Shown piece by piece: positions 8,196 through 16,567 of a DNA stretch of 64,000 nucleotides. Source of the stretch: Streptomyces sindenensis (GTDB taxonomy: Bacteria; Actinomycetota; Actinomycetes; Streptomycetales; Streptomycetaceae); contig NZ_BMSG01000001.1 of assembly GCF_014649035.1 (NCBI RefSeq), forward strand, positions 372,001 to 436,000. Reading direction: 5' to 3'. Every line of letters starts with the position of its first letter. The stretch's first letter is position 1. The notes beneath the pieces were generated by a model. The model had not been told where the DNA came from and ran no database searches. It was given only the letters and a program-made list of their open reading frames with translations. The translations under genes and the position numbers were made by a program.

Positions 8196-9181
8196 CGGGT
8201 GTCCTCCTTGCTCCGGGGGTCCTCTTCCCCGTTCTGGTTCGCCTCGGCCGCATGGCCGGTCAGGGAGAGGAAGACGTCGTCGAGGGTGGGCCTGCGCAGG
8301 GCGATGTCGTCGATCTCCACGCCCTGGGCGTCCAGGTCGCGGATGATCTCGGCCAGCAGCTTGGCCCCGCCGCTGACCGGGGCGGTCAGCTTGCGGGAGA
8401 GCTGGACGACGGTGACCTCGCCCTTGGCCAGGGAGGACAGGACGGCACGGGCGCGCTCGATCTCGTCCGGGCGGTGCACGACGACCTCGACACGCTCGCC
8501 GCCGGTGCGGGCCTTGAGCTCGTCGGAGGTGCCGCGGGCGATGACCTTGCCGTGGTCGATGACGCAGATGTCGTTCGCCAGGCGGTCGGCCTCCTCCAGG
8601 TACTGCGTGGTCAGCAGCAGGGTCGTACCGCCCGCCACCAGGTCCTCGATGACGTCCCAGAGCTGCTGCCGGTTGCGCGGGTCGAGGCCGGTCGTCGGCT
8701 CGTCCATGAACATCACGGGCGGCGACACGACGAGCGCCGCGGCGAGGTCGAGGCGCCGGCGCATCCCGCCGGAGTACGTCTTGGCGGTGCGGTCGGCGGC
8801 GTCCCCGAGGTTGAACCGGTCCAGCAGGACGCCCGCGCGGGCCTTCGCGTCCCGGGCGCTCAACTGGTAGAGCTGCCCGACCATCTGGAGGTTCTCCCGG
8901 CCGGTCAGATACTCGTCGACGGCGGCGAACTGCCCGGAGAGCCCGATCGAACGGCGTACCTCGTTGGGCTTCTTCAGCACGTCGATCCCGGCCACGGTCG
9001 CCGTGCCGCTGTCCGGGCGCAGCAGCGTGGTCAGCACCCGTACGGCGGTGGTCTTGCCCGCGCCGTTGGGCCCGAGCAGTCCGAGGACGGTGCCCTCGGG
9101 GACGTCGAGATCGACACCGCCCAGGGCCCGGACGTCACCGAAGGTCTTCACCAGACCCTCGGCGTGGATCGCACCTGGCAT
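8192..9181 (-). CDS. ABC exporter ATP-binding protein, DrrA-like
   Basis: 329 aa. Walker A GLLGPNGAGKTT (about residues 33-44), Q-loop GQFAAVDEYLTG, signature YSGGMRRRLDLA, Walker B PPVMFMDEPTTGLDP, and H-loop region LLLTTQYLEEADRL are all intact. The C-terminal third carries the DrrA-type extension (DDIALRRPTLDDVFLSLTGH). It is the first gene of a two-gene operon with the permease, overlapping by 4 bp. It sits in the cytoplasm and drives export. Confidence 0.93.
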   Translation of the reverse strand: MPGAIHAEGLVKTFGDVRALGGVDLDVPEGTVLGLLGPNGAGKTTAVRVLTTLLRPDSGTATVAGIDVLKKPNEVRRSIGLSGQFAAVDEYLTGRENLQMVGQLYQLSARDAKARAGVLLDRFNLGDAADRTAKTYSGGMRRRLDLAAALVVSPPVMFMDEPTTGLDPRNRQQLWDVIEDLVAGGTTLLLTTQYLEEADRLANDICVIDHGKVIARGTSDELKARTGGERVEVVVHRPDEIERARAVLSSLAKGEVTVVQLSRKLTAPVSGGAKLLAEIIRDLDAQGVEIDDIALRRPTLDDVFLSLTGHAAEANQNGEEDPRSKEDTR

Positions 9182-9240
9182 GGAGAGACTCCCCCGTCAC
9201 TCGTGGACGACTGTGCCCGTACGGAGCAGGAGCCGGTACC

Positions 9241-9304
9241 GGCGGAAGCCGGTGCCGGCGGAAGCCGGTGCCGGCGGAAGCCGGTGCCGGCGGAAGCCGG
9301 TGCC
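9241..9304. repeat. Four perfect 16-bp tandem repeats
   Basis: GGCGGAAGCCGGTGCC is repeated four times without a gap, preceded by a partial unit ending GGTACC at 9231-9240. Each unit can pair with itself or its neighbour (CCGGC/GCCGG). It lies between the start of the ABC ATPase and the end of ilvA. A short ORF through it on the minus strand codes only Pro/Ala/Gly repeats and is not believed to be a gene. Confidence 0.9.
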
Positions 9305-9409
9305 GCTACGGGCCTACTCGGCGATCCTAGGATTCGGAGGCCCGCATCGCGCGACAAATAACCGGATCCGGCCAGTCGGCCCGAAGCCCACGGCCGGCCC
9401 GGGACCCGG

Positions 9410-10639
9410 TCAGCCCATGACCCGGTAGCCCTCCGCGCGCAGTGTCTCCTCGACGTCGGCGCAGTGCCGCGGGCCCTTCGTCTCCAGATACAGGTCGACC
9501 TCGGCCTCGGTCAGCCCGAGGCGCGGGTCGGTGCGGACATGGCTGATGTCGAGGACGTTGGCGTCGGCCACGGTCAGCGTGGCCAGCAGGGCGGCGAGCG
9601 CCCCCGGGCGGTCGGTGAGCCGCAGCCGCAGGCTGAGGTAGCGGCCCGCCGCGGACAGCCCGTGCCGCAGGATGCGCTGCATCAGGAGCGGGTCGACGTT
9701 GCCGCCGGACAGCACGGCCACCACCGGCCCGCGGAACGCCTTCGGGTCGCTGAGCAGCGCGGCCACCGGGCTGGCCCCGGCGGGCTCGACGACCAGCTTG
9801 GCCCGCTCCAGGCAGAGCAGCAGCGCACGGGACAGCTCGTCCTCGGTGACCGTACGGACCTCGTCGACCAGCTCCTCGACCAGGGCGAACGGTACGTCGC
9901 CGGGGCGGCCCACCTTGATGCCGTCGGCCATGGTGGCCGGCGCGTCCAGCGAGACGGGGTACCCGGCGGCGAGGGACGGCGGGTAGCAGGCGGCGCCCTC
10001 GGCCTGGACGCCGACGATCCGGATATCGGGGCGCAGGGCCTTCACCGCGACGGCGACGCCCGCGGCGAACCCGCCGCCGCCGATGCCGAGGACGATCGTG
10101 CGGACCTCCGGGCACTGCTCCAGGATCTCCAGTCCGACGGTGCCCTGGCCCGCGATGATGTCGGGGTGGTCGAAGGGGTGGATGAAGACCGCGCCGGTCT
10201 CCTCCGCGTACCGCTGGGCGGCGGCGAGGGTCTCGTCGACGACCTGGCCGTGCAGCCGCACCTCGGCCCCGTACTCCCGGGTCGCTGCGACCTTGGGCAG
10301 GGGCGCGCCGACGGGCATGAAGACCGTGGAGCGCACACCGAGGAGGGACGAGGCGAGCGCGACGCCCTGGGCGTGGTTCCCGGCGCTGGCGGCGACCACC
10401 CCGGCCGCCCGCTCCACCGGGGTGAGGCCGGAGATCCGGACGTAGGCGCCGCGCAGCTTGAAGGAGCCGGTGCGCTGGAGGTTCTCGCACTTGAGGTGGA
10501 CCGGGGCCCCGACCAGTTCGGTCAGATGGCGGCTGCCCTCCAGCGCGGTCACCCGGGCCACCCCGTCGAGCATTTTCCGCGCACCCCGGACGTCGTCGAG
10601 GATCAGGGCCGGGTGGCGGGGGGTCGCGCGGAAGTTCAT
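9410..10639 (-). CDS. ilvA: Threonine ammonia-lyase (threonine dehydratase)
   Basis: 409 aa from the ATG at 10639; the longer ORF upstream is in the marR promoter. PLP-binding lysine 61 in TGSFKLRGAY, substrate motif SAGNHAQG, and glycine-rich phosphate loop GIGGGGFAAG. A single C-terminal ACT domain (from about residue 333, LRLRLTDRPGALAALLATL) suggests effector control. The enzyme deaminates threonine (and serine) to 2-oxobutyrate, feeding isoleucine synthesis and propionyl-CoA. The length fits the shorter one-ACT form rather than the two-ACT E. coli IlvA. It is divergent from the MarR gene, with 156 bp between. Confidence 0.92.
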   Translation of the reverse strand: MNFRATPRHPALILDDVRGARKMLDGVARVTALEGSRHLTELVGAPVHLKCENLQRTGSFKLRGAYVRISGLTPVERAAGVVAASAGNHAQGVALASSLLGVRSTVFMPVGAPLPKVAATREYGAEVRLHGQVVDETLAAAQRYAEETGAVFIHPFDHPDIIAGQGTVGLEILEQCPEVRTIVLGIGGGGFAAGVAVAVKALRPDIRIVGVQAEGAACYPPSLAAGYPVSLDAPATMADGIKVGRPGDVPFALVEELVDEVRTVTEDELSRALLLCLERAKLVVEPAGASPVAALLSDPKAFRGPVVAVLSGGNVDPLLMQRILRHGLSAAGRYLSLRLRLTDRPGALAALLATLTVADANVLDISHVRTDPRLGLTEAEVDLYLETKGPRHCADVEETLRAEGYRVMG

Positions 10640-10795
10640 GCCCGCAAGTCTTGCAGCTCGGACCGGGCGCGGCAGACTTGTCCATGGCGGCCTGCGGCGG
10701 TGTCCGCAGGTTTGTGCGGCACTGGTACACGTTGCCCCGGGGCCGCGTACTCTGTCCCCCACTCATCCGACACCGCACGAAGAGAGTCCCCGGCC

Positions 10796-11326
10796 ATGCC
10801 CCCTCAGGACATGACGACTGCTGCGTCTCCTTCCGGGGGCGCCGCTCCCGAACACCCGGGCCCCGACCGCCTGCTGGACGCGCTCCAGCACCAGGTGGCG
10901 GTCTTCGCCCGCCGTGCCGAGCAGACCCGCCTCGGCGGTGTCGGCCAGGTCCGCAACTCGATGGACCGGGCGGCCTACCTGCTGCTCAACCGCCTGGACA
11001 AGGAAGGCCCGATGGGCGTCAAGGCGCTGGCGGCCGGGATGGGCATCGACTCCTCGACGGTGACGCGGCAGGTCGCGCCGCTCGTCGACACCGGTCTGGT
11101 CAAGCGCACGTCGCACCCGGAGGACGGCCGGGCCGTGGTGCTCCAGCTCTCCCCGCGCGGTCAGGCCCGCCTGGAGGAGGTCCGCGCCTCGCGGCGTGAG
11201 CTGATGTCGCAGGTGACGGACGGGTGGACGGAGGAGGAGCGGGACACGTTCTGCGCCCTGCTCACCCGTTTCAACGGGTCGCTGGCCGCCCGGCAGGCCG
11301 CGTACCAGCCGCCGCAGCCCGACTGA
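10796..11326 (+). CDS. MarR family transcriptional regulator
   Basis: 176 aa. The winged helix-turn-helix is at about residues 65-130: MGVKALAAGMGIDSSTVTRQ as the recognition helix, then the wing with SHPEDGRAVVLQLSPRG. Flanking helices form the dimer interface. The first 25 residues are disordered (Ser/Gly/Pro-rich). The ATG at 10796 has AGAGAG 6-11 bp upstream; an ATG five codons later is possible. MarR proteins often sense phenolics or oxidants. Divergent orientation to ilvA leaves open whether it controls that gene, itself or distant targets. Confidence 0.9.
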   Translation: MPPQDMTTAASPSGGAAPEHPGPDRLLDALQHQVAVFARRAEQTRLGGVGQVRNSMDRAAYLLLNRLDKEGPMGVKALAAGMGIDSSTVTRQVAPLVDTGLVKRTSHPEDGRAVVLQLSPRGQARLEEVRASRRELMSQVTDGWTEEERDTFCALLTRFNGSLAARQAAYQPPQPD

Positions 11327-11398
11327 CGCCCGTACCCGTCCCTTCCCCCGCGTCCGGACTCTTGACCGGGGCGGTGCGCCGGGGCTCGTATGTGGGGC

Positions 11399-11866
11399 AT
11401 GGCAGAGCGGGCGACCCATCGGGACCGGCTCCGCGCCCTGGAGTTCGAGGCCTTCGTGGCGGGCGCGGGCGGACGCCTGCTGCACACCGCGACGCTGCTC
11501 ACCGGCGAACCGTCGCAGCCGCCGGGCGCGTGTGTCCGGGCCGAGGCGCTGCTGCGCGCGGCGCTCGCCCGTACGTACGCCGACTGGGACCGGCTGCACG
11601 GCGGCGACCCCTACGACCGGGCCCGCCGGGAGCTGGCCCTCCGCTTCGCCCGCGAGGCCCGGCGCCATCAACGCCCGCGCGGCGGTGTGCTGGACCGGCT
11701 GACCCCGATCGAGCGGCTGGTGCTGGTCCTGCGGATGTACGAGGAGGTCGGCGAGGAGCAGGCGGCGGCGCTGCTCGGGCTGCCGGCCGACCGGATCCGC
11801 GCGGTGTGCGCGCGGGCGGTGGCGACGCTGCGGTCGGGTGCCCCCCGTGGCCGGGTGACGCCGTGA
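11399..11866 (+). CDS. Sigma-70 region 4-like protein
   Basis: 155 aa from ATG 11399 (an in-frame ATG at 11390 is equally possible). The C-terminal half resembles sigma region 4: LTPIERLVLVLRMYEEVGEE followed by the helix-turn-helix AAALLGLPADRIRAVCARAV. The N-terminal half (EFEAFVAGAGGRLLHTATLL) is like an ECF region 2 start, but the -10 recognition part looks degenerate. It overlaps the next gene by GTGA, so the pair forms an operon resembling a small sigma factor with a membrane partner. It may be a diverged SigE-like ECF or a regulator that kept only the fold. Confidence 0.65.
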   Translation: MAERATHRDRLRALEFEAFVAGAGGRLLHTATLLTGEPSQPPGACVRAEALLRAALARTYADWDRLHGGDPYDRARRELALRFAREARRHQRPRGGVLDRLTPIERLVLVLRMYEEVGEEQAAALLGLPADRIRAVCARAVATLRSGAPRGRVTP

Positions 11867-12126
11867 GCACCGGACGGCGGGATCCGGACCCGCGCGAGGA
11901 GCAGGTGCGGCGGATGCTGGACGGCCCGCATCCGGTTCTGCCGCCGGACCTGGCCGCGCAGGCGGTACGGCACGGCGGGCGCCGGATGCGGCTGCGCCGG
12001 GCGGCGCACCGCACGGCGGGCTGGCTGCTGGCCGTGGTGCTCGTCGCGTTCCTGGTCTGGGCCGGCGTCGAGCAGCCGTGGGCGACCGAGCCCGCCCAGG
12101 TCACTCCCCCGCTGGAGGGCTGGTGA
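11863..12126 (+). CDS. Small single-pass membrane protein partnered with the sigma-like gene
   Basis: 87 aa from a GTG overlapping the preceding stop by 4 bp (GTGA). A cytoplasmic N-terminus of about 48 residues, rich in Arg, is followed by one membrane helix (TAGWLLAVVLVAFLVWAGV) and a short outside tail. Size, topology and coupling to a sigma-like gene are like a minimal anti-sigma factor, but no zinc anti-sigma motif (HxxxCxxC) is present, so that role is only a guess. Confidence 0.7.
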   Translation: MSTGRRDPDPREEQVRRMLDGPHPVLPPDLAAQAVRHGGRRMRLRRAAHRTAGWLLAVVLVAFLVWAGVEQPWATEPAQVTPPLEGW

Positions 12127-12196
12127 GCCGTTGGGCTCACGGTCCGGGAGGCCTACGCTGGAGGAGGCGGTTGTCGTACGAGCCGAGGAGGCCGTG

Positions 12197-12394
12197 ATGA
12201 CGAGGAAGACCGCGGACTGCCGCAAGTATCCGAGCGAGATGAACTGCACCCTCACCCTCACCGGTGAGGAGGACGAGGTCGTCCGGGCGGCGAGCGAGCA
12301 CGCGGCGTCGGTCCACGGGCACGAGGACACGCCCGAACTGCGCGAGCAGATCAGGGGAATGCTGGAGGACGCGGACGAGAAGGTGAGCGCCTGA
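12197..12394 (+). CDS. DUF1059 family protein
   Basis: 65 aa from the ATG at 12197 with GAGGAGG upstream. The motif DCRKYPSEMNCTLTLTGEEDEV followed by a helix ending HEDTPELREQIR matches the small DUF1059 family. The two cysteines are conserved in the family; the function is unknown. A terminator follows directly. Confidence 0.85.
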   Translation: MTRKTADCRKYPSEMNCTLTLTGEEDEVVRAASEHAASVHGHEDTPELREQIRGMLEDADEKVSA

Positions 12395-12406
12395 ACGCCG
12401 GAACGC

Positions 12407-12440
12407 CAGGGGCGCCCGCCGTCGCCGGCGGGCGCCCCTG
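12407..12440. terminator. Hairpin terminator
   Basis: A perfect 14-bp stem (12407-12420 with 12427-12440) and a 6-base loop lie between the convergent DUF1059 and cystathionine gamma-synthase genes. Confidence 0.85.
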
Positions 12441-12457
12441 TGGCGCCTTGTGCGGGG

Positions 12458-13603
12458 TCAGCCCAGCGCCTGCGTGAGGTCGGCGAGCAGGTCGTCGCCG
12501 TTCTCGATGCCGACGGAGATCCGGACCAGGTCGGCCGGGACCTCCAGCGGGGAGCCCGCGGCGGAGGCGTGCGTCATCCGGCCGGGGTGCTCGATCAGCG
12601 ACTCCACACCGCCGAGGGACTCGCCGAGCGTGAACAGCTTCGCGCGGTTGCAGACCTCGACCGCCGCCTCCTCGCCGGCCGCGACGCGGAAGGACACCAT
12701 GCCGCCGAAGGCCCTCATCTGCTTGGCGGCGACCTCGTGGCCGGGGTGGTCGGGCAGGCCCGGGTAGAGGACCTGGGAGACCTTGGGGTGCCGGGTCAGC
12801 AGGTCGGCGATCTTGGTGGCGTTCTCGGTGTGCCGGTCCATGCGGACGGCGAGCGTCTTGATGCCCCGCAGCACGAGCCAGGCGTCGAACGGACCGGCGA
12901 CCGCGCCCATGGCGTTCTGGTGGTACGCCAGTTCCTCGGCGAGCTCCGGGTCGCTGACGACGAGCGCGCCGCCGACGACGTCGGAGTGGCCGCCCATGTA
13001 CTTGGTGGTGGAGTGCACGACGACGTCCGCGCCGAGCGCGAGCGGCTGCTGGAGGTAGGGCGAGGCGAAGGTGTTGTCGACGACGAGGCGGGCCCCGGCC
13101 TGGTGCGCGACCTGGGCGACGGCGGCGATGTCGGTGATGCCGAGCAGCGGGTTGGACGGGGTCTCCACCCAGACCGCCTTGGTGCGCGGGGTGATCGCGG
13201 CCCGTACGGCGGCCACGTCCGAGGTGTCGGCCACGGAGAACTCCACGCCCCACCGCGAGACGACCTTCGCGAACAGCCGGAACGTGCCGCCGTAGGCGTC
13301 GTTCGGGATGACCACGTGGTCGCCGGGGGTCAGCAGCGTACGCAGGAGGCAGTCCTCGGCGGCGAGGCCGGAGGCGAAGGCGAGACCGCGACGGCCGCCT
13401 TCGAGGGCCGCGAGGTTCTCCTCCAGCGCCGTGCGGGTCGGGTTGGCGCTGCGGCTGTACTCGTATCCGCCGCGCAGTCCGCCCACGCCGTCCTGCTTGT
13501 ACGTGGAGACCTGGTAGATCGGCGGAACCACCGCGCCGGTGAGGGGGTCGGCGGTGTTCCCCGCGTGGATGGCGAGGGTTTCGAAGCTGTGCTGGTCGCT
13601 CAT
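12458..13603 (-). CDS. metB: Cystathionine gamma-synthase (Cys/Met PLP enzyme)
   Basis: 381 aa, usual length. Start motif FETLAIHAGN, PLP-phosphate site YEYSRSANPTR, and the PLP lysine 201 in HSTTKYMGGHSD are all present. The C-terminal R for substrate carboxylate (in VRISVGIE) is there. It joins O-acyl-homoserine and cysteine to cystathionine in methionine synthesis; homologues called cystathionine gamma-lyase are nearly identical in sequence, and some actinomycete forms do both. It is monocistronic, divergent from the next gene, with 66 bp for both promoters. Confidence 0.88.
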   Translation of the reverse strand: MSDQHSFETLAIHAGNTADPLTGAVVPPIYQVSTYKQDGVGGLRGGYEYSRSANPTRTALEENLAALEGGRRGLAFASGLAAEDCLLRTLLTPGDHVVIPNDAYGGTFRLFAKVVSRWGVEFSVADTSDVAAVRAAITPRTKAVWVETPSNPLLGITDIAAVAQVAHQAGARLVVDNTFASPYLQQPLALGADVVVHSTTKYMGGHSDVVGGALVVSDPELAEELAYHQNAMGAVAGPFDAWLVLRGIKTLAVRMDRHTENATKIADLLTRHPKVSQVLYPGLPDHPGHEVAAKQMRAFGGMVSFRVAAGEEAAVEVCNRAKLFTLGESLGGVESLIEHPGRMTHASAAGSPLEVPADLVRISVGIENGDDLLADLTQALG

Positions 13604-13669
13604 GGGCCCGAGCGTAGTTCCTGGCGGAGGGCCTCACCGGCCACTTGCCGTCCCGGGGACAATGGGTCC

Positions 13670-14773
13670 ATGGAGATTCTGTTGTTCCTGCTCGCGATGT
13701 GCATGCTCGCGGCGGTCGTCGGCCCCTGGGTGATGCGCCGCCGGGGCGGTATCCGCCAGGTAGCCCCCGGCTCGCCGGACGCCGCCGACCCGGACACGTA
13801 CGGCTTCGCCCGCCAGGAGGAGCTGGACGTCCGGATGCCGGGCCCCGACCAGGACCTCCTGGACGTGCTCGACGTGGTCCAGGGCACCCAGCAGTGGCGG
13901 GCGGCCTCGCAGCTGCTGGCCGGGACACCGAAGGAGGGCGAGGTGCGCTGGCAGCGCGTGCAGGCCTTCGCGGGCGCGGCCTCCCTGGAGCTGGCGCAGC
14001 AGCCGGGGAAGGGCGGCTCGTGGCTGCGGGCCTGGCGCGCGGAGTCCCCGAAGGACGCGGGCGGCGCGGCGGTGCACGCGGAGTTCCTGGTGCAGCAGGC
14101 GTGGCGGTCCTCGGCGGCGGGCAGCGACGACTTCCGGATCATCCTGGAGGAGGCCCGTACGGTCTGCGGCGAGGCGGCCCTGCTCGCCCCGGGCGACCCC
14201 GTGCCGTACATCGTGGAGCTGGCGGTGGCCCGGGGCCTGGGCTACACCCCCGAGCAGTTCGACCAGCTGTGGGCGAAGATCATCGACCGGGCCCCGGCGC
14301 ACCTGGGCGCGCACATCGCGGCGCTGCACTTCCACTCCGAGCGGTGGCACGGTTCGCGCAAGGACGCCGAGGCCTTCGCCACGGCCGCCGCCGCCCGCGC
14401 CCCGCAGGGTTCGCTGCTGGCGGCGCTGCCGCTGTTCGCGGTGTACGAGCACCTGCCGGAGGTCAACCTGGTGCAGGGCTTCTACCGCAGCCAGGTGGTG
14501 ACCAAGGCGGTCGAGGGCGCGATGTTCGCGGTGCACGCGGCCCGCCAGGACGACCCGATGCTCGCCCACGTCCGCCACCTGCTGGTGCTGTTCCTGGTGC
14601 ACATGGAGCGCTGGTCGGAGGCGATGCACCAACTGATCCGCATCGACGGCCACGTGGGCGCGCTGCCGTGGACGGCGGAGGCGGACCCGGCCGCGCAGTA
14701 CACGGTCTACCGGGCGCTGGCGGTCGCGGGGTACGAGGCGAACGGCGGCAGCCCGGCGACGCTGCCGCACTGA
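13670..14773 (+). CDS. Membrane-anchored TPR-like protein, DUF4034-like
   Basis: 367 aa. An N-terminal membrane helix (residues 2-21) is followed by a basic stretch MRRRGG and a soluble helical domain. The C-terminal two thirds look like paired helices: [40 protein letters not shown]. This is reminiscent of DUF4034, but I cannot confirm it. No catalytic motif. The gene lies between metB and msrA as in other Streptomyces, as I recall. Probably a helical-repeat adaptor held at the membrane. Confidence 0.75.
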   Translation: MEILLFLLAMCMLAAVVGPWVMRRRGGIRQVAPGSPDAADPDTYGFARQEELDVRMPGPDQDLLDVLDVVQGTQQWRAASQLLAGTPKEGEVRWQRVQAFAGAASLELAQQPGKGGSWLRAWRAESPKDAGGAAVHAEFLVQQAWRSSAAGSDDFRIILEEARTVCGEAALLAPGDPVPYIVELAVARGLGYTPEQFDQLWAKIIDRAPAHLGAHIAALHFHSERWHGSRKDAEAFATAAAARAPQGSLLAALPLFAVYEHLPEVNLVQGFYRSQVVTKAVEGAMFAVHAARQDDPMLAHVRHLLVLFLVHMERWSEAMHQLIRIDGHVGALPWTAEADPAAQYTVYRALAVAGYEANGGSPATLPH

Positions 14774-14850
14774 TCTCCGCAGGGCTTCATGGCCTGACGG
14801 GAGCGGTGGCGGGGGCCCGGCCGACCGCCGTGGTCACCAGCGCACCCGCC

Positions 14851-14921
14851 ACCAGCGCCGCGCCGGTCACCGTGACGGTCCTCGGCGCGGCCGCCACGAG
14901 TGCCGCGCCCGTCACCGTGAC
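14851..14921. repeat. Imperfect 45-bp-spaced direct repeat with GTCACCGTGAC cores
   Basis: The 11-base near-palindrome GTCACCGTGAC occurs at 14866-14876 and 14911-14921, each inside a longer similar stretch (AGYGCCGCGCCSGTCACCG). This is in the 280-bp gap before msrA. An open frame on the minus strand (14787-14972) reads [10 protein letters not shown] twice but lacks a ribosome site. Confidence 0.5.
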
Positions 14922-15053
14922 GGCCCGCGCGGCCGGCTTCGCCCGGACCCCGGCGGACGTCACCGGGGCCATGGAGTGGGCGTCGGTGCCCGGAATCCCG
15001 GCGCACCCTCCCGTGTTGTACGTACCGAACCCCGACACCCGGAGGAGCCCCGC

Positions 15054-15719
15054 ATGTTCCTGAACCACCGCACCCCCGTGCTCCCCACCCCGGAGCAGGC
15101 CCTGCGCGGCCGCCCGGTCCCCGAGTTCACCGTCCCCTCCCGCCACACGGTCCTCGGCAACCCGCTGGTGGGCCCGTACCCGGAGGGCCTGGAGGTGGCG
15201 GACTTCGCGCTGGGCTGTTTCTGGGGCGCGGAGCGGAAGTTCTGGCAGACCGAGGGCGTGTGGACCACGCTCGTCGGCTACCAGGGCGGCTATACGGAGA
15301 ACCCGACGTACGAGGAGGCCTGCTCGGGCCTGACCGGCCACACGGAGGCGGTACGCGTCGTCTTCGACCCGGCCGTCGTGTCGTACGAGGACCTGCTGAG
15401 GCTGTTCTGGGAGTCGCACAACCCGACGCAGGGCTTCCGCCAGGGCAACGACGTGGGCACCCAGTACCGCTCCGCGATCTACACCCACTCCCCCGCCCAG
15501 GCAGCGGCGGCCGACGCCTCCCGTGAGGCGTACCAGAAGGTCCTGACGGCCTCGGGCCACAAGGAGATCACCACGGAGATCCTCCCGGCCGAGGGCCGCC
15601 CGTTCTGGCCTGCGGAGGCGTATCACCAGCAGTACTTGGACAAGAACCCGGGCGGCTACTGCGGCATCGGCGGTACGGGCGTGAGCTGCCCGATCGGCGT
15701 GGCCCCGGCCGAGGGCTGA
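15054..15719 (+). CDS. msrA: Peptide methionine sulfoxide reductase MsrA
   Basis: 221 aa from the ATG at 15054 with GGAGGAG upstream. The catalytic motif is [10 protein letters not shown] with Cys55. Resolving cysteines are probably C203 and C212 in [14 protein letters not shown]. The motif [12 protein letters not shown] and YRSAIY complete the family pattern. It reduces methionine-S-sulfoxide in proteins using thioredoxin. The N-terminal 45 residues are an extension also seen in longer MsrA forms. Monocistronic. Confidence 0.95.
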   Translation: MFLNHRTPVLPTPEQALRGRPVPEFTVPSRHTVLGNPLVGPYPEGLEVADFALGCFWGAERKFWQTEGVWTTLVGYQGGYTENPTYEEACSGLTGHTEAVRVVFDPAVVSYEDLLRLFWESHNPTQGFRQGNDVGTQYRSAIYTHSPAQAAAADASREAYQKVLTASGHKEITTEILPAEGRPFWPAEAYHQQYLDKNPGGYCGIGGTGVSCPIGVAPAEG

Positions 15720-15723
15720 GTCC

Positions 15724-15757
15724 ACCCGCAGGAGTCTCCCACCCGCAGGAGCCTCCC
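15724..15757. repeat. 17-bp tandem duplication
   Basis: ACCCGCAGGAGTCTCCC (15724-15740) is followed at once by ACCCGCAGGAGCCTCCC (15741-15757), one mismatch, just after the msrA stop. Confidence 0.8.
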
Positions 15758-15813
15758 GGACACAGGAGCCTCGGGGACCGCTCGCCCCGGGGCCCGCGTC
15801 CTGTGTCCTGGGA
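15754..15813. terminator. Probable terminator hairpin after msrA
   Basis: TCCCGGACACAGGA (15754-15767) pairs with TCCTGTGTCCTGGGA (15799-15813) with one bulged T, enclosing a GC-rich loop that can itself pair. Confidence 0.6.
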
Positions 15814-15820
15814 CAGCCGG

Positions 15821-16081
15821 TCAGCCGGTCAGCATCGCCGGAAGCACCTGTCGCAGCAGCCGTACGAACACGGCGTCCCGGTCCTCGGGTCCGGCCGGGG
15901 GCGGGTCGCCCGCAGCGGTGACGGCGGCGAGCAGGTGCGGATGGCGGCCCTCGGCGGCGACCGCTGCCAGGTGGGCCGCCCGGGCGGACGGGGCTTCGGT
16001 GTCCGCAGTGAGGGCCTCGCGGACCGGGCACCCCGGGGCGACAGCGGCCGCTCGTAGCGCCCGTCCCGCGCGTCTCCCGGG
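15821..16081 (-). pseudogene. Start-less coding remnant resembling a TetR C-terminal domain
   Basis: A stop-to-stop frame of 86 codons, from just after the TGA of the XRE gene (16082-16084) to a TGA at 15821-15823. It has strong G/C third positions but no ATG, GTG or TTG near its beginning. The translation ends [16 protein letters not shown], a Pro/Asp-rich stretch, then [18 protein letters not shown]. That is the pattern of TetR/AcrR C-terminal ligand domains (HPxLxxAL..., then DxxFxxxLxxLLxGL). It is in the same frame as the upstream XRE gene, so readthrough of that TGA would fuse the two. A decayed TetR gene is the simpler reading. Confidence 0.45.
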
Positions 16082-16558
16082 TCAGGCCGCCAGCAGCACA
16101 CCGCCCATCGGGCCCGCCGGGCCGGCCGGACGGGCCGGGCCCGCCGCCCCCACCGGCCGGTGACCGCCCGCCGCCCCCAGCGACCGGGACCGGCTCCGGG
16201 TGAGGGCCGCCGTGAGGCTCACCAGCCGCTCCCCCGCCAGCGCCAGGACGTCGGCAAGGCTCAGGCCGAGCGCCCGGGCCGCGGCGGCCAGCACCTCCGA
16301 GGATGCCTCCTTGCGGCCGCGCTCCACCTCGGAGAGGTACGCCATGGAGATCCGTGACGCGTCGGACACGTCCTTCAACGTCCGCCCCTGCGCCCGGCGT
16401 TCGCGGCGCAGCACCTCCCCGAGGAGGTCACGCCAGAGCGGCTCCGGGGGCAGTCCCCGGGGCAGGTCCTGGGACACGTCGTGGGGTGCCGGGTCCGCCG
16501 CCGTCGGGAGCGGGCGCAGGGGGATCACGTCGGCCTGGTTCGTCGTTCGGCTGGTCAC
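16082..16558 (-). CDS. XRE/ClgR-like helix-turn-helix regulator
   Basis: 158 aa. The helix-turn-helix is at about residues 45-105: RDLLGEVLRRERRAQGRTLK, then DVSDASRISMAYLSEVERGRKEASSE, closely like ClgR/PopR, regulators of Clp protease genes in Streptomyces. ClgR proteins end in a degradation signal of two alanines; this protein ends GVLLAA, which fits such a tag. The 35 residues before the end are low-complexity Gly/Ala/Pro. The 9-bp gap to the upstream membrane protein gene suggests an operon. It is probably a paralogue of the true ClgR. Confidence 0.8.
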   Translation of the reverse strand: MTSRTTNQADVIPLRPLPTAADPAPHDVSQDLPRGLPPEPLWRDLLGEVLRRERRAQGRTLKDVSDASRISMAYLSEVERGRKEASSEVLAAAARALGLSLADVLALAGERLVSLTAALTRSRSRSLGAAGGHRPVGAAGPARPAGPAGPMGGVLLAA

Positions 16559-16567
16559 CGTCCCAGA

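Noticed and set aside
9148..9357. Small minus-strand ORF through the 16-bp repeats
   Set aside because: It codes only the translated repeat (Pro/Ala/Arg/Gly) and overlaps the start of a certain gene.
12440..13669. Upstream extension of the gene starting at 13670
   Set aside because: The open frame runs back through the opposite-strand metB gene; the ATG at 13670 begins a proper membrane helix.
14787..14972. 61-aa minus-strand frame with [10 protein letters not shown] repeated
   Set aside because: Hydrophobic and repeat-like, but the ATG at 14972 has only pyrimidines upstream and no ribosome site; better seen as a DNA repeat.
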